A DNA stretch of 64,000 nucleotides, from positions 592,282 through 656,281 of the forward strand of contig NZ_AOCK01000001.1 in assembly GCF_000348945.1 (NCBI RefSeq), read 5' to 3'. Position numbers and translations under genes: made by a program. This document shows, piece by piece, positions 1 through 7,542 of the stretch. The notes under the pieces are model-generated. The model worked only from the letters and a program-made list of their open reading frames with translations, was not told the origin of the DNA and did not search any database. Each line of letters starts with the position of its first letter. Position 1 is the first letter of the stretch. This DNA comes from Paeniglutamicibacter gangotriensis Lz1y. GTDB taxonomy: Bacteria > Actinomycetota > Actinomycetes > Actinomycetales > Micrococcaceae.

Positions 1-651
1 GGCCTCCTCAACTGCTTCATGGCGAGGCGGCACAAAAATTGCGGAGTGCGGCGAACTTCCACCAATCCACACCGCGTCGTTTCGCAACTTGCCTGCGATT
101 TCCGGATGGGAGCCCTGTAAAAGTGTTTGGTGCATGGCCAAGATGTTGTAGAGGTTGACTTCATCGGACAGGTCGAGGGCTGCTCTCATGGCGGCGACGT
201 TTGAGGCGATCAGCGAAGCGTTGGCGCTGGAGCGGTCACCAAGCTGTGCCAAGGCAATACGTTTGGCTCCGGCTGTGAGGTTCTCGATTTCGGAGCTCGC
301 AGCCGACTCACTGCGAAGTAAAAGTGCAGCAAAGGGCGCAGCGTCGTCGCCCAGATCGCGATCGAAGCGGACCATGTCGATCGTGGCTTCCTCAACCAGT
401 GCGGATATACGGCCATCAACCTGCGGAATGGCATCTGCAATCGGTGGGACAACTGCGGCCAGATACGGGCCGCGCGCGCGGAGTCGCTGCCGGCGAGACT
501 GAATGACATCTGGCTCGGCGGTCCAGGCAATTTCCTCGTAGCTGATGCTCGGCCAAACGTTGCCAGGCAATGGCCTTCCTGACCCTGGGCCGAGAACGGA
601 GGCCAGCCGACCACTTTCAGAAGGCCCATCGGTCTTGCGCGGCTTAGCCAT
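1..651 (-). CDS. Fic family protein, N-terminal part (runs off left edge)
   Basis: Fic proteins transfer AMP or related groups from nucleotides to hydroxyl side chains of target proteins. The frame is open from an ATG at 651, preceded by a GGAGG ribosome site, to the window edge, giving 217 residues. The Fic/DOC N-terminal layout is present: a proline-rich start, a segment around AALLLRSESAASSEIENL, then the later WIGGSSPHSAIFVPP stretch that normally precedes the catalytic core. S119-E123-N124 fit the (S/T)xxxE(G/N) inhibitory helix, so this is probably a self-inhibited class II Fic. The catalytic HPFxxGNGR motif would lie beyond the edge, so activity cannot be judged. Confidence 0.85.
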   Translation of the reverse strand, partial: MAKPRKTDGPSESGRLASVLGPGSGRPLPGNVWPSISYEEIAWTAEPDVIQSRRQRLRARGPYLAAVVPPIADAIPQVDGRISALVEEATIDMVRFDRDLGDDAAPFAALLLRSESAASSEIENLTAGAKRIALAQLGDRSSANASLIASNVAAMRAALDLSDEVNLYNILAMHQTLLQGSHPEIAGKLRNDAVWIGGSSPHSAIFVPPRHEAVEEA

Positions 652-659
652 CGTGCCTC

Positions 660-690
660 CTTGGGAATGCGTCTCTTCTATATTCCCAAG
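660..690 (-). promoter_or_regulatory. Inverted repeat in the fic 5' leader
   Basis: CTTGGGAAT (660-668) and ATTCCCAAG (682-690) form a perfect 9-bp inverted repeat with a 13-nt spacer. The start-proximal arm reaches into the fic ribosome-binding site (AAGGAGG just before the ATG at 651). It could be a repressor operator or an RNA hairpin that hides the ribosome site. Confidence 0.45.
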
Positions 691-1135
691 ATTAGCAGTT
701 TCCGGTGATAGAGCCTCGATAAATCCCGCCGAATTCGTGATTCCGGAGATCCGGCCAACTCCCATCCTCACTATTGCTGCGAATTGGAGGTCGAATCGTC
801 AAGGATTCCGATCTTCGACGAGCCGTCCCGTTCCTCGACGGGCGGGGTGCCTTCGGTTGTTCCTGCCCTGGCAACGCATGATCGATGGTTTTCTCGGTGT
901 AGACAGCCAATGACTCGACCGTGGCTGCTTGTGGCTACCGGCCCACGCCGCTGCCGTAGCCAGGTCCTGCCGCTATTTGTTCGGCGAATGTCCGTCTATT
1001 GGGAGAAGGAATGCGCTTCCTCGATCTGGTACATCCCCGAGCCCCCTTGGTCCTTGCCCTTGCCCCGTTTCGATGTAGCTTACGCCACGGCGCTGGTCGA
1101 TCGGTGGGTGCCGGGAAGCAGGCAGCAACGAGGTC
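691..1135. other. Intergenic region, nothing recognised
   Basis: About 445 bases between the fic leader and the end of the ROK gene. Reading frames on both strands give no recognisable protein, and I see no tRNA-like or strong terminator structure. It presumably holds the fic promoter and the 3' end of the ROK transcript. Confidence 0.4.
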
Positions 1136-2278
1136 TCAGGAACGGTAACTACCCCAGAAATGGGATTGGGCCAGATCCCGGGCCGCTAAGCTGGCGCCGA
1201 TCAGTGGCGCATCCTCGCCCAACGCGCTGGCCAACACGTCGAGGTCGGCGTTGAGCAGCAGCGGTTGCAAGGCTTGGTTGAACAGCTGGGTAAAGGCAGG
1301 GCTGCGGGCGATCGGTCCACTGAGCACCAGTGCCTGGGGATCGGTGATGGCTGCCATGTTGGCGATTTGCCGGGCCACGGCCTGAACAAAAAGCCGGGCG
1401 TTATCCGGTGCCGGGGTGGTGGCAAAAAGCGACAAGCATGCCGAAACGTCCAGCCGGTCGCTGCCGGGGGCAGCCGATCCGTATTCCAGCAGTTGATCGA
1501 TCAGGCTTCGTCCGCCCGAGCGCAGGTAACTCAGCTCGCCGGCGGCGCCGTGCCGCCCGCGCTGGACGGTGCCGGACATGACCAGTCCGGCGCCGATGCC
1601 CGGACCCAGATAAACCAGAATGAGCTCGTCGATTCCGCGGGCGACACCGATGCGCTGTTCGGCCAGGGTCGCCCAGTTGACGTCGTTGTCCAGACGTACC
1701 GGGCCGTGGCAGACCTCGCGCAAGAGCGCGCCGATGTCTCCGCGTCCTTCCGGGAAGGCCGAGGCTGGCAAGACCACCGGACGCTGGGAGTGAGGATCCA
1801 CCGGGTTTCCCTGTGAGGCAGTGGCTGCCAGACAGGGGGAGCCGGTGTCGTGGACCGCGGTGGTGACCAGATCCCGTAGCGTTCGCTCCAATTTGGCCGG
1901 CGTCGTGGAATCGGTCAGGTGAAGGGCGGTGTCATGCAGTACGGCGCCGCGCAGGTCGTGGGTTTGCACCTGGGCCTTGCCGGCTGCCGCGGTGAGCGAC
2001 AGGGTGTGTCCGTACGCGGGATCCAGATCGTAGATCTCCGGGATCCGGCCCCGTTTCTTGACCGGGGGCGTATCGATGGTTCGCAACAATCCGGTTTCCG
2101 ACAACCGGGTGGCGGCTTCCGATGCGGTGGGGCGCGAAAGTCCGGTGGAGGCCGCGATGGCGGTGCGTGAACTTGGACCATGGGTGAGCAGGTGGGCCAG
2201 GAAGAGCCGGTCGGTGGCTGCTGCCAAGGTCTGTGGCAGCGGCCTGGTCGAGGGCCCGGCGGGGGCACCTGTGATCAT
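1136..2278 (-). CDS. ROK-family transcriptional regulator
   Basis: Predicted sugar-responsive repressor of 380 residues. Residues about 15-75 form a winged helix-turn-helix (SRTAIAASTGLSRPTASEAA). The rest is the ROK sugar-kinase-like fold, with the LDNDVNWATLAE aspartate motif and the glycine-rich YLGPGIGAGLV loop. The usual ROK zinc signature (GExGH followed by a CxCGxxGC cluster) is not present; the matching stretch reads GELSYLRSGG. It is divergent from the sugar porter that starts at 2489, and the shared upstream region suggests it controls that gene. The inducer is unknown. Confidence 0.85.
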   Translation of the reverse strand: MITGAPAGPSTRPLPQTLAAATDRLFLAHLLTHGPSSRTAIAASTGLSRPTASEAATRLSETGLLRTIDTPPVKKRGRIPEIYDLDPAYGHTLSLTAAAGKAQVQTHDLRGAVLHDTALHLTDSTTPAKLERTLRDLVTTAVHDTGSPCLAATASQGNPVDPHSQRPVVLPASAFPEGRGDIGALLREVCHGPVRLDNDVNWATLAEQRIGVARGIDELILVYLGPGIGAGLVMSGTVQRGRHGAAGELSYLRSGGRSLIDQLLEYGSAAPGSDRLDVSACLSLFATTPAPDNARLFVQAVARQIANMAAITDPQALVLSGPIARSPAFTQLFNQALQPLLLNADLDVLASALGEDAPLIGASLAARDLAQSHFWGSYRS

Positions 2279-2400
2279 GGAGACGGTCCTTTGGTTAGGC
2301 TGTTTTTCAAATCTTATCGCAGTGCCTTATGCTGGAAATCACTATCTTTAGGCTCCTTTACTAATTGAGTCTTACCCATGAAGTCGAGGAGACCTCCAAC

Positions 2401-2496
2401 GTGAATCAAAGCCGTGGGCTGTCGTATGCTCTGCAGGATGTTCCGGGTGTTTGCGTGACCGGGCTTTCCCCACGAAACCTGATGCCCTGTGCCTAA
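2401..2496 (+). CDS. Possible 31-residue leader peptide upstream of sugar porter
   Basis: A GTG codon at 2401 sits 9 nt after GAGGAG (2386-2391) and opens a 31-codon frame that ends with TAA at 2494-2496. It overlaps the porter's GTG start (2489) by 8 nt. The porter start has no convincing ribosome site of its own, so translation of this short frame could deliver ribosomes to it. The peptide resembles no family I know. Chance occurrence remains possible. Confidence 0.35.
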   Translation: MNQSRGLSYALQDVPGVCVTGLSPRNLMPCA

Positions 2497-3919
2497 GGAC
2501 AGGGAGGTTGCTGCCCCGATCGAGTCAGACGGACGGGTAACGCCCCGGCTGGTGGCCATGGCATCGACTGCCGCACTGGGTGGTTTCCTCTTCGGATTCG
2601 ACAGCGCGATCATCAACGGGACCGTTGATGCGGTGCGTGAACAGTTCTCCTTGGGCTCCGGCCTGCTGGGGTTCACCGTTTCCTGTGCCCTGCTCGGCGC
2701 GGCCTTGGGGGCCTGGTTCGCCGGGGTGTGCTCGCAACGCTTTGGCCGGGTGCGCACGATGCTCATTGCCAGCGTGCTGCTCACCATCAGCGCGTTGGGC
2801 TGCGGATTAGCCTTTGGCGTGTGGGACCTGATCTTGTGGCGCTTTATCGGCGGCATCGGCGTGGGCTTTGCCTCGGTGATCGCCCCGGCCTATATTGCCG
2901 AGATCGCACCGGCGAAGCAGCGTGGCCGTCTGGGCACGTTGCAGCAGCTTGCGCTGGTCAGCGGCATCTTCTTGGCCTTCCTGCTCTCGGCCATGATCGC
3001 GTGGTTGGCTGGGGGCGCATCCGAGATCACCTGGTTCGGGTTGGAAGCCTGGCGCTGGATGTTCCTCACCGGGATAGTGCCATCACTGGTCTACGGGATC
3101 CTAGCCTCACGGTTGCCCGAGTCTCCGCGCTACTTGGTGGAGAAGAACGATGACGAAGGCGCCCGGAAGGTGCTGATCGACGTGGTGGGGATGTCGGCAG
3201 GAGAAGCAACCGACCAGAAAATCGCCGAGATCAAATCGACGGTGAACCTTGAACGCCGGCAACGCTTCGCCGACCTCTTTGGCGGCAAATTCGGGTTCAA
3301 GACCTTGATCTGGGTCGGCATTCTGCTCTCGATCTTCCAGCAGCTCGTGGGCATCAACGTGATCTTCTACTACTCGACCACGATGTGGAAGTCGGTCGGG
3401 TTCCAAGAGTCCGACTCGTTCATGATCTCCGTGATCACCTCGGTCACCAACATTGTGGCCACCATTGTGGCGATCTCGTTGGTGGACAAGGTGGGACGTA
3501 AGCTGCTGCTCCTGGTCGGTTCCGGGATGATGACCCTGTCACTGGGAACCATGGCCGTGGCCTTCGCCCAAGCCGTGACCGTCAACGGAGAGCTCAGTCT
3601 CCCGGGTCACTGGGGCATCGTTGCGCTGGTGGCAGCCAACCTGTTCGTCGTCGGCTTCGGCGCCAGCTGGGGACCTGTGGTGTGGGTGCTGCTGGGGGAA
3701 ATGTTCCCCAACAACATCCGGGCACTGGCCCTTGGCCTGGGTGCGGCCGCGCAATGGATCGCGAACTTCGTGGTCAGCACGACCTTCCCGGCGCTCGCGG
3801 ACCTGGGCCTGCAGGTGGCCTATGGCCTCTACGCAGGGTTCGCGTTGCTCTCCTTCCTCTTTGTCTGGCGCATGGTCCGTGAGACCAACGGGCGTCAACT
3901 CGAAGATATGACGCTCTGA
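2489..3919 (+). CDS. MFS sugar porter (sugar/H+ symporter)
   Basis: A 476-residue, 12-helix major facilitator of the sugar porter family, acting in the cytoplasmic membrane. Family signatures are clear: GGFLFGFDSAIING in helix 1, RFGRVR after helix 2, RFIGGIGVGFASVIAPAYIAE, PESPRYLVEK before the central loop, QQLVGINVIFYYS in helix 7 and DKVGRK after helix 8. These resemble xylose, inositol and glucose transporters, but the substrate cannot be read. The GTG start at 2489 lacks a good ribosome site and may be coupled to the short frame ending at 2496. The divergent ROK gene is the likely regulator. Confidence 0.88.
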   Translation: MPKDREVAAPIESDGRVTPRLVAMASTAALGGFLFGFDSAIINGTVDAVREQFSLGSGLLGFTVSCALLGAALGAWFAGVCSQRFGRVRTMLIASVLLTISALGCGLAFGVWDLILWRFIGGIGVGFASVIAPAYIAEIAPAKQRGRLGTLQQLALVSGIFLAFLLSAMIAWLAGGASEITWFGLEAWRWMFLTGIVPSLVYGILASRLPESPRYLVEKNDDEGARKVLIDVVGMSAGEATDQKIAEIKSTVNLERRQRFADLFGGKFGFKTLIWVGILLSIFQQLVGINVIFYYSTTMWKSVGFQESDSFMISVITSVTNIVATIVAISLVDKVGRKLLLLVGSGMMTLSLGTMAVAFAQAVTVNGELSLPGHWGIVALVAANLFVVGFGASWGPVVWVLLGEMFPNNIRALALGLGAAAQWIANFVVSTTFPALADLGLQVAYGLYAGFALLSFLFVWRMVRETNGRQLEDMTL

Positions 3920-3959
3920 CCTAATAGACACCCCGCGGGGGACTAAAAGTCACCGGATC

Positions 3960-4014
3960 ATCGCTCCGTGCATGTTTGTCCTTTCGAGGGCGGGCAGGCA
4001 CGGAGCGATTTTTG
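3960..4014 (+). terminator. Rho-independent terminator after sugar porter
   Basis: A perfect 12-bp stem, ATCGCTCCGTGC (3960-3971) with GCACGGAGCGAT (3998-4009), is followed by a short T run. The 26-nt loop is long, but stem and T tract are convincing. Confidence 0.75.
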
Positions 4015-4046
4015 TTGTCCCGGCGGAATGTTCCGGCCGTGCAGCA

Positions 4047-5060
4047 CTACCCGTGCAGCGCCCGATACGCGGCGGCCGCCGCGGGGTGCAGCGGGATGTC
4101 GGCGGTGTTGATCAGCGAATCAGCACTGAGAAACTGCACCCCGACGCTGGAGTGTGGAATCAGTTCGTCGCCGTGCCCCACCAGCAGCTTGACGGTGGCC
4201 CCTGCCGTCTCGTCGTCCAGGTCCATGCGGCACAGCAGCAGGTTGGCGACCCCGACGGTCCACACCGCCTCGATGCCCGCGTAGCTTCCCGCCGGGATGA
4301 GCACCTTGTCGTAAAAGGCCCCGTACTTCTGGCGCAGCCCGGGCAACAGCTCGGAGAGATCAAGCAGCGCGAAACCGGTTTCCTCGTGGGCCTTCGCGAT
4401 GGCCGCGGTGGGAACCCCGCCGGACCAGAACAGGGCATCGACCTCCCCGGCAGCCAGTGCCGCGATCCCGTCGTTGAGTCCCAGATCGCGCACCGTGGTC
4501 TTGGACCCGCGCTTCGAGGTTCCTTCGATGCGCGTGCGCAGTCCGGCGACCTCGAAAAGTCGCGGGGTGATCAGCGAGGTGCCCGAGCCCGGCATGCCTA
4601 CCGCCACGGTGCGCCCGGCCAGGTCCGCCAGCGAGGTGATGGAACTGTCCCTGCGCACCACCGCATGGACGTAGTTCTCATAGACCTTGCCCAGGGCCGC
4701 GATCTGTCCGGGGTTCTTGCTGCCCGGTCCGCCCTCCAGCGAGGCGGCATCGGCCAGCGCAACGGCCAGGGTCGCCTCGCCGCGCAGCAACGTGCCCACA
4801 TTCTCCAGGCTGCCACCGGTGGAGAGGATCGAGGTGGTGTCGGCGAGGCGGTGGCGTTGCAGCGAGTCGGCCAGCAACGTCGCGAATTCCAGATAGAAGC
4901 CGCCCGGTTCCCCGCCGGCGACCACGATGTCCTTGCGGTCGGTCCCGGTGGTGCACGAGGTCATGGCAGGGGCGAGAATGCCGGTGAGACCTGCGGCCAA
5001 TCCGGCGCGCAGCAGCGTGCGCCGGGAGAAGGGGGTGTGGATTCCCCAGGACGTGTTCAT
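4047..5060 (-). CDS. TAXI-family TRAP solute-binding lipoprotein
   Basis: A 337-residue extracytoplasmic binding protein of the TAXI group. The N-terminus carries a twin-arginine-like RRTLLRAG segment followed by a lipobox ending at Cys36 (AMTSC), so it is probably exported folded and lipid-anchored. The body shows TAXI features: GGEPGGFYLEFA, ILSTGGSLENV, AVGMPGSGT and DALFWSGGVPTAA. Its ATG overlaps the kinase stop codon (ATGA). No TRAP membrane subunits lie nearby, so it may feed ligand information to the kinase rather than to a transporter. Confidence 0.88.
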   Translation of the reverse strand: MNTSWGIHTPFSRRTLLRAGLAAGLTGILAPAMTSCTTGTDRKDIVVAGGEPGGFYLEFATLLADSLQRHRLADTTSILSTGGSLENVGTLLRGEATLAVALADAASLEGGPGSKNPGQIAALGKVYENYVHAVVRRDSSITSLADLAGRTVAVGMPGSGTSLITPRLFEVAGLRTRIEGTSKRGSKTTVRDLGLNDGIAALAAGEVDALFWSGGVPTAAIAKAHEETGFALLDLSELLPGLRQKYGAFYDKVLIPAGSYAGIEAVWTVGVANLLLCRMDLDDETAGATVKLLVGHGDELIPHSSVGVQFLSADSLINTADIPLHPAAAAAYRALHG

Positions 5061-6481
5061 CGGCGGTGCCCCATTTCCTGGGCCGGGTGGCCGGCGTCGA
5101 AGACGATCCGCGCGCGCAACCCCGTGGGTTTGTTGGAACCCAGGACCAAGTGGGCGCCGTTGGCCGTGGCCAGCTTGTCCACGATGGTCATGCCCATCCC
5201 GGTGCCGCGGATCGAGGAATGGTCCGGGGAGCGCCAGAAGCGGGTGGTGGCAGCCGCAAGCTGTGCCGGTTCCAACCCGGGGCCGGAATCGGCGATTTCG
5301 ATGATGATCCGCGGCCCGACCCGCAGCAGCGTCGCGGTGACCTCGGTGCCGGGGGCATATTTCAGGGCGTTGTTCAGCAGCTCGCCGAGCATTTGGGCCA
5401 GTTCGACCCTGTTGCAGTCGATCTCCAGGCCCGGATCCGCTTCGGCGCGAAGGATCAGGGTGTTTCCGGAAAGCAGTGCTGCGGGTCTGGCCCGGTCCAC
5501 TTCCTCGCCGAGCACCAGCAGGGGGTTCACCCCGCCGGCGAGCAGGGCGCGGTGCCCTCCGGGGGCCGAGTCCTCGATCACCCGGTGCTCGGCGACGGCC
5601 AGGCGCAGCACCGAATCCAGGATCTCTTCGACGCGCTCGAGCTCGGCCAGCACCCCGGCCCCGGCTTCTGCCTCGTCCTGGTTCTTGAGCTTGAGCAGCA
5701 GCAAGTCCACGCGCAGGCGCAACGCGCCGACGGGGTTGCGCAGATGATGGGAGGTGTCGGCGATGAGCTGGCGCTGGGACTCGATGACCTCGCCCAGGGT
5801 GGCGGCCATGGCGGTGAAGGAGCGGGAGAGCTCGCGCAGTTCAGGTGGGCCTGCCTCCGGGAGGCTGGAGGTCCGGCCGGTGTCCTTGAGCTCGCGCACC
5901 GCGGTGCCCAGATGCTGCACCGGGCGCAGTACCCAGCTGGTGACCCGTCCGGCGCCCAGCAGCAGCAACGCGGCCAGCGCGAGCGTCGCAACCCCGGTGA
6001 CCAGCCAACGGGTGCGCAGCGTGGCCCGCGCCGCGTCGGGGTTCACTTCCATGATGGCTTCGCCCATCACCTGGCTGGCGGATCCGAAGGATCGGGAGAT
6101 CAGCTCCCTGCCGGTCCCGAAGGGGGTGACCGGGTCCAGCCCGGTGTCCGAGAGGTTCAGCGAGGCCCGCGCCAAGGCGTCGCGCACGTCCGCGCGTTCG
6201 GGATCCAACCCGCCGGAGACCAGGGTGCCGGTCTGCAGGCGTACCACCAGCCCCTCGTCGTAGAGATCTGAATAGGTGTCCATATCTCGTTGCAGCACCG
6301 TGGTGTCTGAATCGGTGGCGGCGTCGAAGGCCACCTGCGCGATCCTGTCCAGCGAGGCTGCCCGGTTGATCTGCAGCGTCGAGGTCAGGTCCCGGCCGGC
6401 GGAGGAGAGGATGACGTAGGAAAAGATGAGTACCAGCAGCAGCACCAGCACGCTGAGTACACCCAGGACGCGGAGCTTCAC
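5057..6481 (-). CDS. Sensor histidine kinase (TctE-like)
   Basis: Membrane sensor kinase of 474 residues. I take the GTG at 6481, which overlaps the response-regulator stop (GTGA), giving KLRVLGVLSVLVLLLVLIF as the first membrane helix. A periplasmic domain of about 130 residues, a second helix (GVATLALAALLLLGA), HAMP, a HisKA box (ADTSHHLRNPVGALRL) and an ATPase domain with N box (LLNNALKYAP) and G boxes (DSGPGLEP, GTGMGMTIV) follow. The gene sits between its regulator and a TAXI lipoprotein, an order that suggests ligand-bound lipoprotein is sensed. Confidence 0.88.
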   Translation of the reverse strand: MKLRVLGVLSVLVLLLVLIFSYVILSSAGRDLTSTLQINRAASLDRIAQVAFDAATDSDTTVLQRDMDTYSDLYDEGLVVRLQTGTLVSGGLDPERADVRDALARASLNLSDTGLDPVTPFGTGRELISRSFGSASQVMGEAIMEVNPDAARATLRTRWLVTGVATLALAALLLLGAGRVTSWVLRPVQHLGTAVRELKDTGRTSSLPEAGPPELRELSRSFTAMAATLGEVIESQRQLIADTSHHLRNPVGALRLRVDLLLLKLKNQDEAEAGAGVLAELERVEEILDSVLRLAVAEHRVIEDSAPGGHRALLAGGVNPLLVLGEEVDRARPAALLSGNTLILRAEADPGLEIDCNRVELAQMLGELLNNALKYAPGTEVTATLLRVGPRIIIEIADSGPGLEPAQLAAATTRFWRSPDHSSIRGTGMGMTIVDKLATANGAHLVLGSNKPTGLRARIVFDAGHPAQEMGHRR

Positions 6482-7146
6482 CGGGGGTCGGCTTCGATCC
6501 GGTATCCGACCCCGCGGACATTGACGATGAATCCGGGCAGCGAGAGCTTGGCGCGCAACCCGGTCAGGTGCACGTCCAATGCGCGGGAGGAAGCCAGGAA
6601 GGCATCGCCCCACAGGGCGTCGAGGATCTGTTCCCGAGTCACCACCGACCCGGCATTTTTGGCCAGCAGGGCCAGCAGGTCGAACTCGGTGGGGGTCAAG
6701 GATAGTTCCCGGCCCGCGGCTTGCGCCACGCGCCGGTCCAGGTCGATGGACAGTTCCCCGATGCCCAGGTGGGTTCCCTTGCGGCCGCCGGCAATCATCG
6801 CCCGCCGGGTGACGGCCTCGATCCGGGCGAGCAGTTCCGCGAGCTTGACCGGTTTGATCAGGTAGTCGTCGGCACCCGAACGCAACCCCAGAACCACGGA
6901 GCGTTCGTCGTCGCGTGCGGTGAGGATCAGGATGGGGGCGTCGGTGACCTGGCGCAGTTTGCGCAGCACCTCGAGCCCGTCCATGTCGGGCAGCCCCAGA
7001 TCCAACAGGATCACATCGGATTCGCGGTGCCGCAGCAGCGCATCGGTACCTCGGGAGACTCGGGTGGCGTGGTGTCCGGTGGAAGACACCGCCGCGGTGA
7101 GCGCCGCGGCCATGGAATCATCGTCTTCAACGATGAGTACGTCCAT
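6478..7146 (-). CDS. OmpR-family response regulator
   Basis: A 222-residue DNA-binding regulator. The receiver domain has acidic D8-D10, phospho-acceptor D49 (ILLDLGLPDMDG) and the conserved lysine in YLIKPVKLAEL. The C-terminal OmpR/PhoB winged helix shows SLTPTEFDLLALLA and the terminal VRGVGYRIE signature. It is first in a three-gene operon with overlapping kinase and TAXI genes, and so is the output of that sensory unit. Confidence 0.92.
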   Translation of the reverse strand: MDVLIVEDDDSMAAALTAAVSSTGHHATRVSRGTDALLRHRESDVILLDLGLPDMDGLEVLRKLRQVTDAPILILTARDDERSVVLGLRSGADDYLIKPVKLAELLARIEAVTRRAMIAGGRKGTHLGIGELSIDLDRRVAQAAGRELSLTPTEFDLLALLAKNAGSVVTREQILDALWGDAFLASSRALDVHLTGLRAKLSLPGFIVNVRGVGYRIEADPR

Positions 7147-7404
7147 GGCGGTGGTCCTTGAATGTTGGGTGTGGGTCGGGTGAGTCGACGGGAGAGACCG
7201 GGGGCGGAGTGCGGAAATGAGCAGGGAACAGACAGCCCACGGGCGCGCCTGGGGGCGTCTTGGACATTATCATTTTTGCGCCGCCGGCGTATGCGGGGCA
7301 TGATGGAACAGATACATTGCCACGCCATATGCAGACCTTCAGGAAGTAAAAGAAATCGACTCCCGCGCTGGTCGGAGCCCCGATGCACTAGGACGAACGC
7401 GCCC
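7147..7404. other. Divergent upstream region
   Basis: This stretch separates the response-regulator start from the remnant of the MHS permease. It should hold promoters for both directions, but I see no unambiguous -10/-35 pair or operator. Confidence 0.3.
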
Positions 7405-7542
7405 ATGGTCAATGCTGCCGTGGAGAACATGAAGAAGATGCCGCGACCCGGCGCCCGCACCGAGGCCGCCGGGTCGGCAGAAACCGCCGCGCCGGGAGCA
7501 ACAGGCGGGGGCTCGGCATTAAACCTCGTGGAGTGGTTCGAT
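7405..7542 (+). pseudogene. MHS-family permease, 5' fragment (interrupted)
   Basis: The frame from ATG 7405 (or ATG 7429) runs through an Ala/Gly-rich tail to NLVEWFD (7522-7542), a motif matching the start of helix 1 in metabolite:H+ symporters (GNLVEWFDxY). Similarity then stops abruptly and insertion-element sequence begins. The C-terminal half of a permease of the same family resumes at about 9379, so this is probably the severed 5' end. The short match makes the assignment moderate. Confidence 0.6.

Noticed and set aside
3931..3942. CCCCGCGGGG sequence just after the sugar porter as terminator
   Set aside because: It has no loop and no T run; the 12-bp stem at 3960-4009 with T tract is the better terminator.
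3972..5747. Long plus-strand open frame (591 codons) opposite the TAXI and kinase genes
   Set aside because: It is the antisense shadow of two clear genes, rich in Arg/Gly/Ala/Gln low-complexity, with no recognisable domain.
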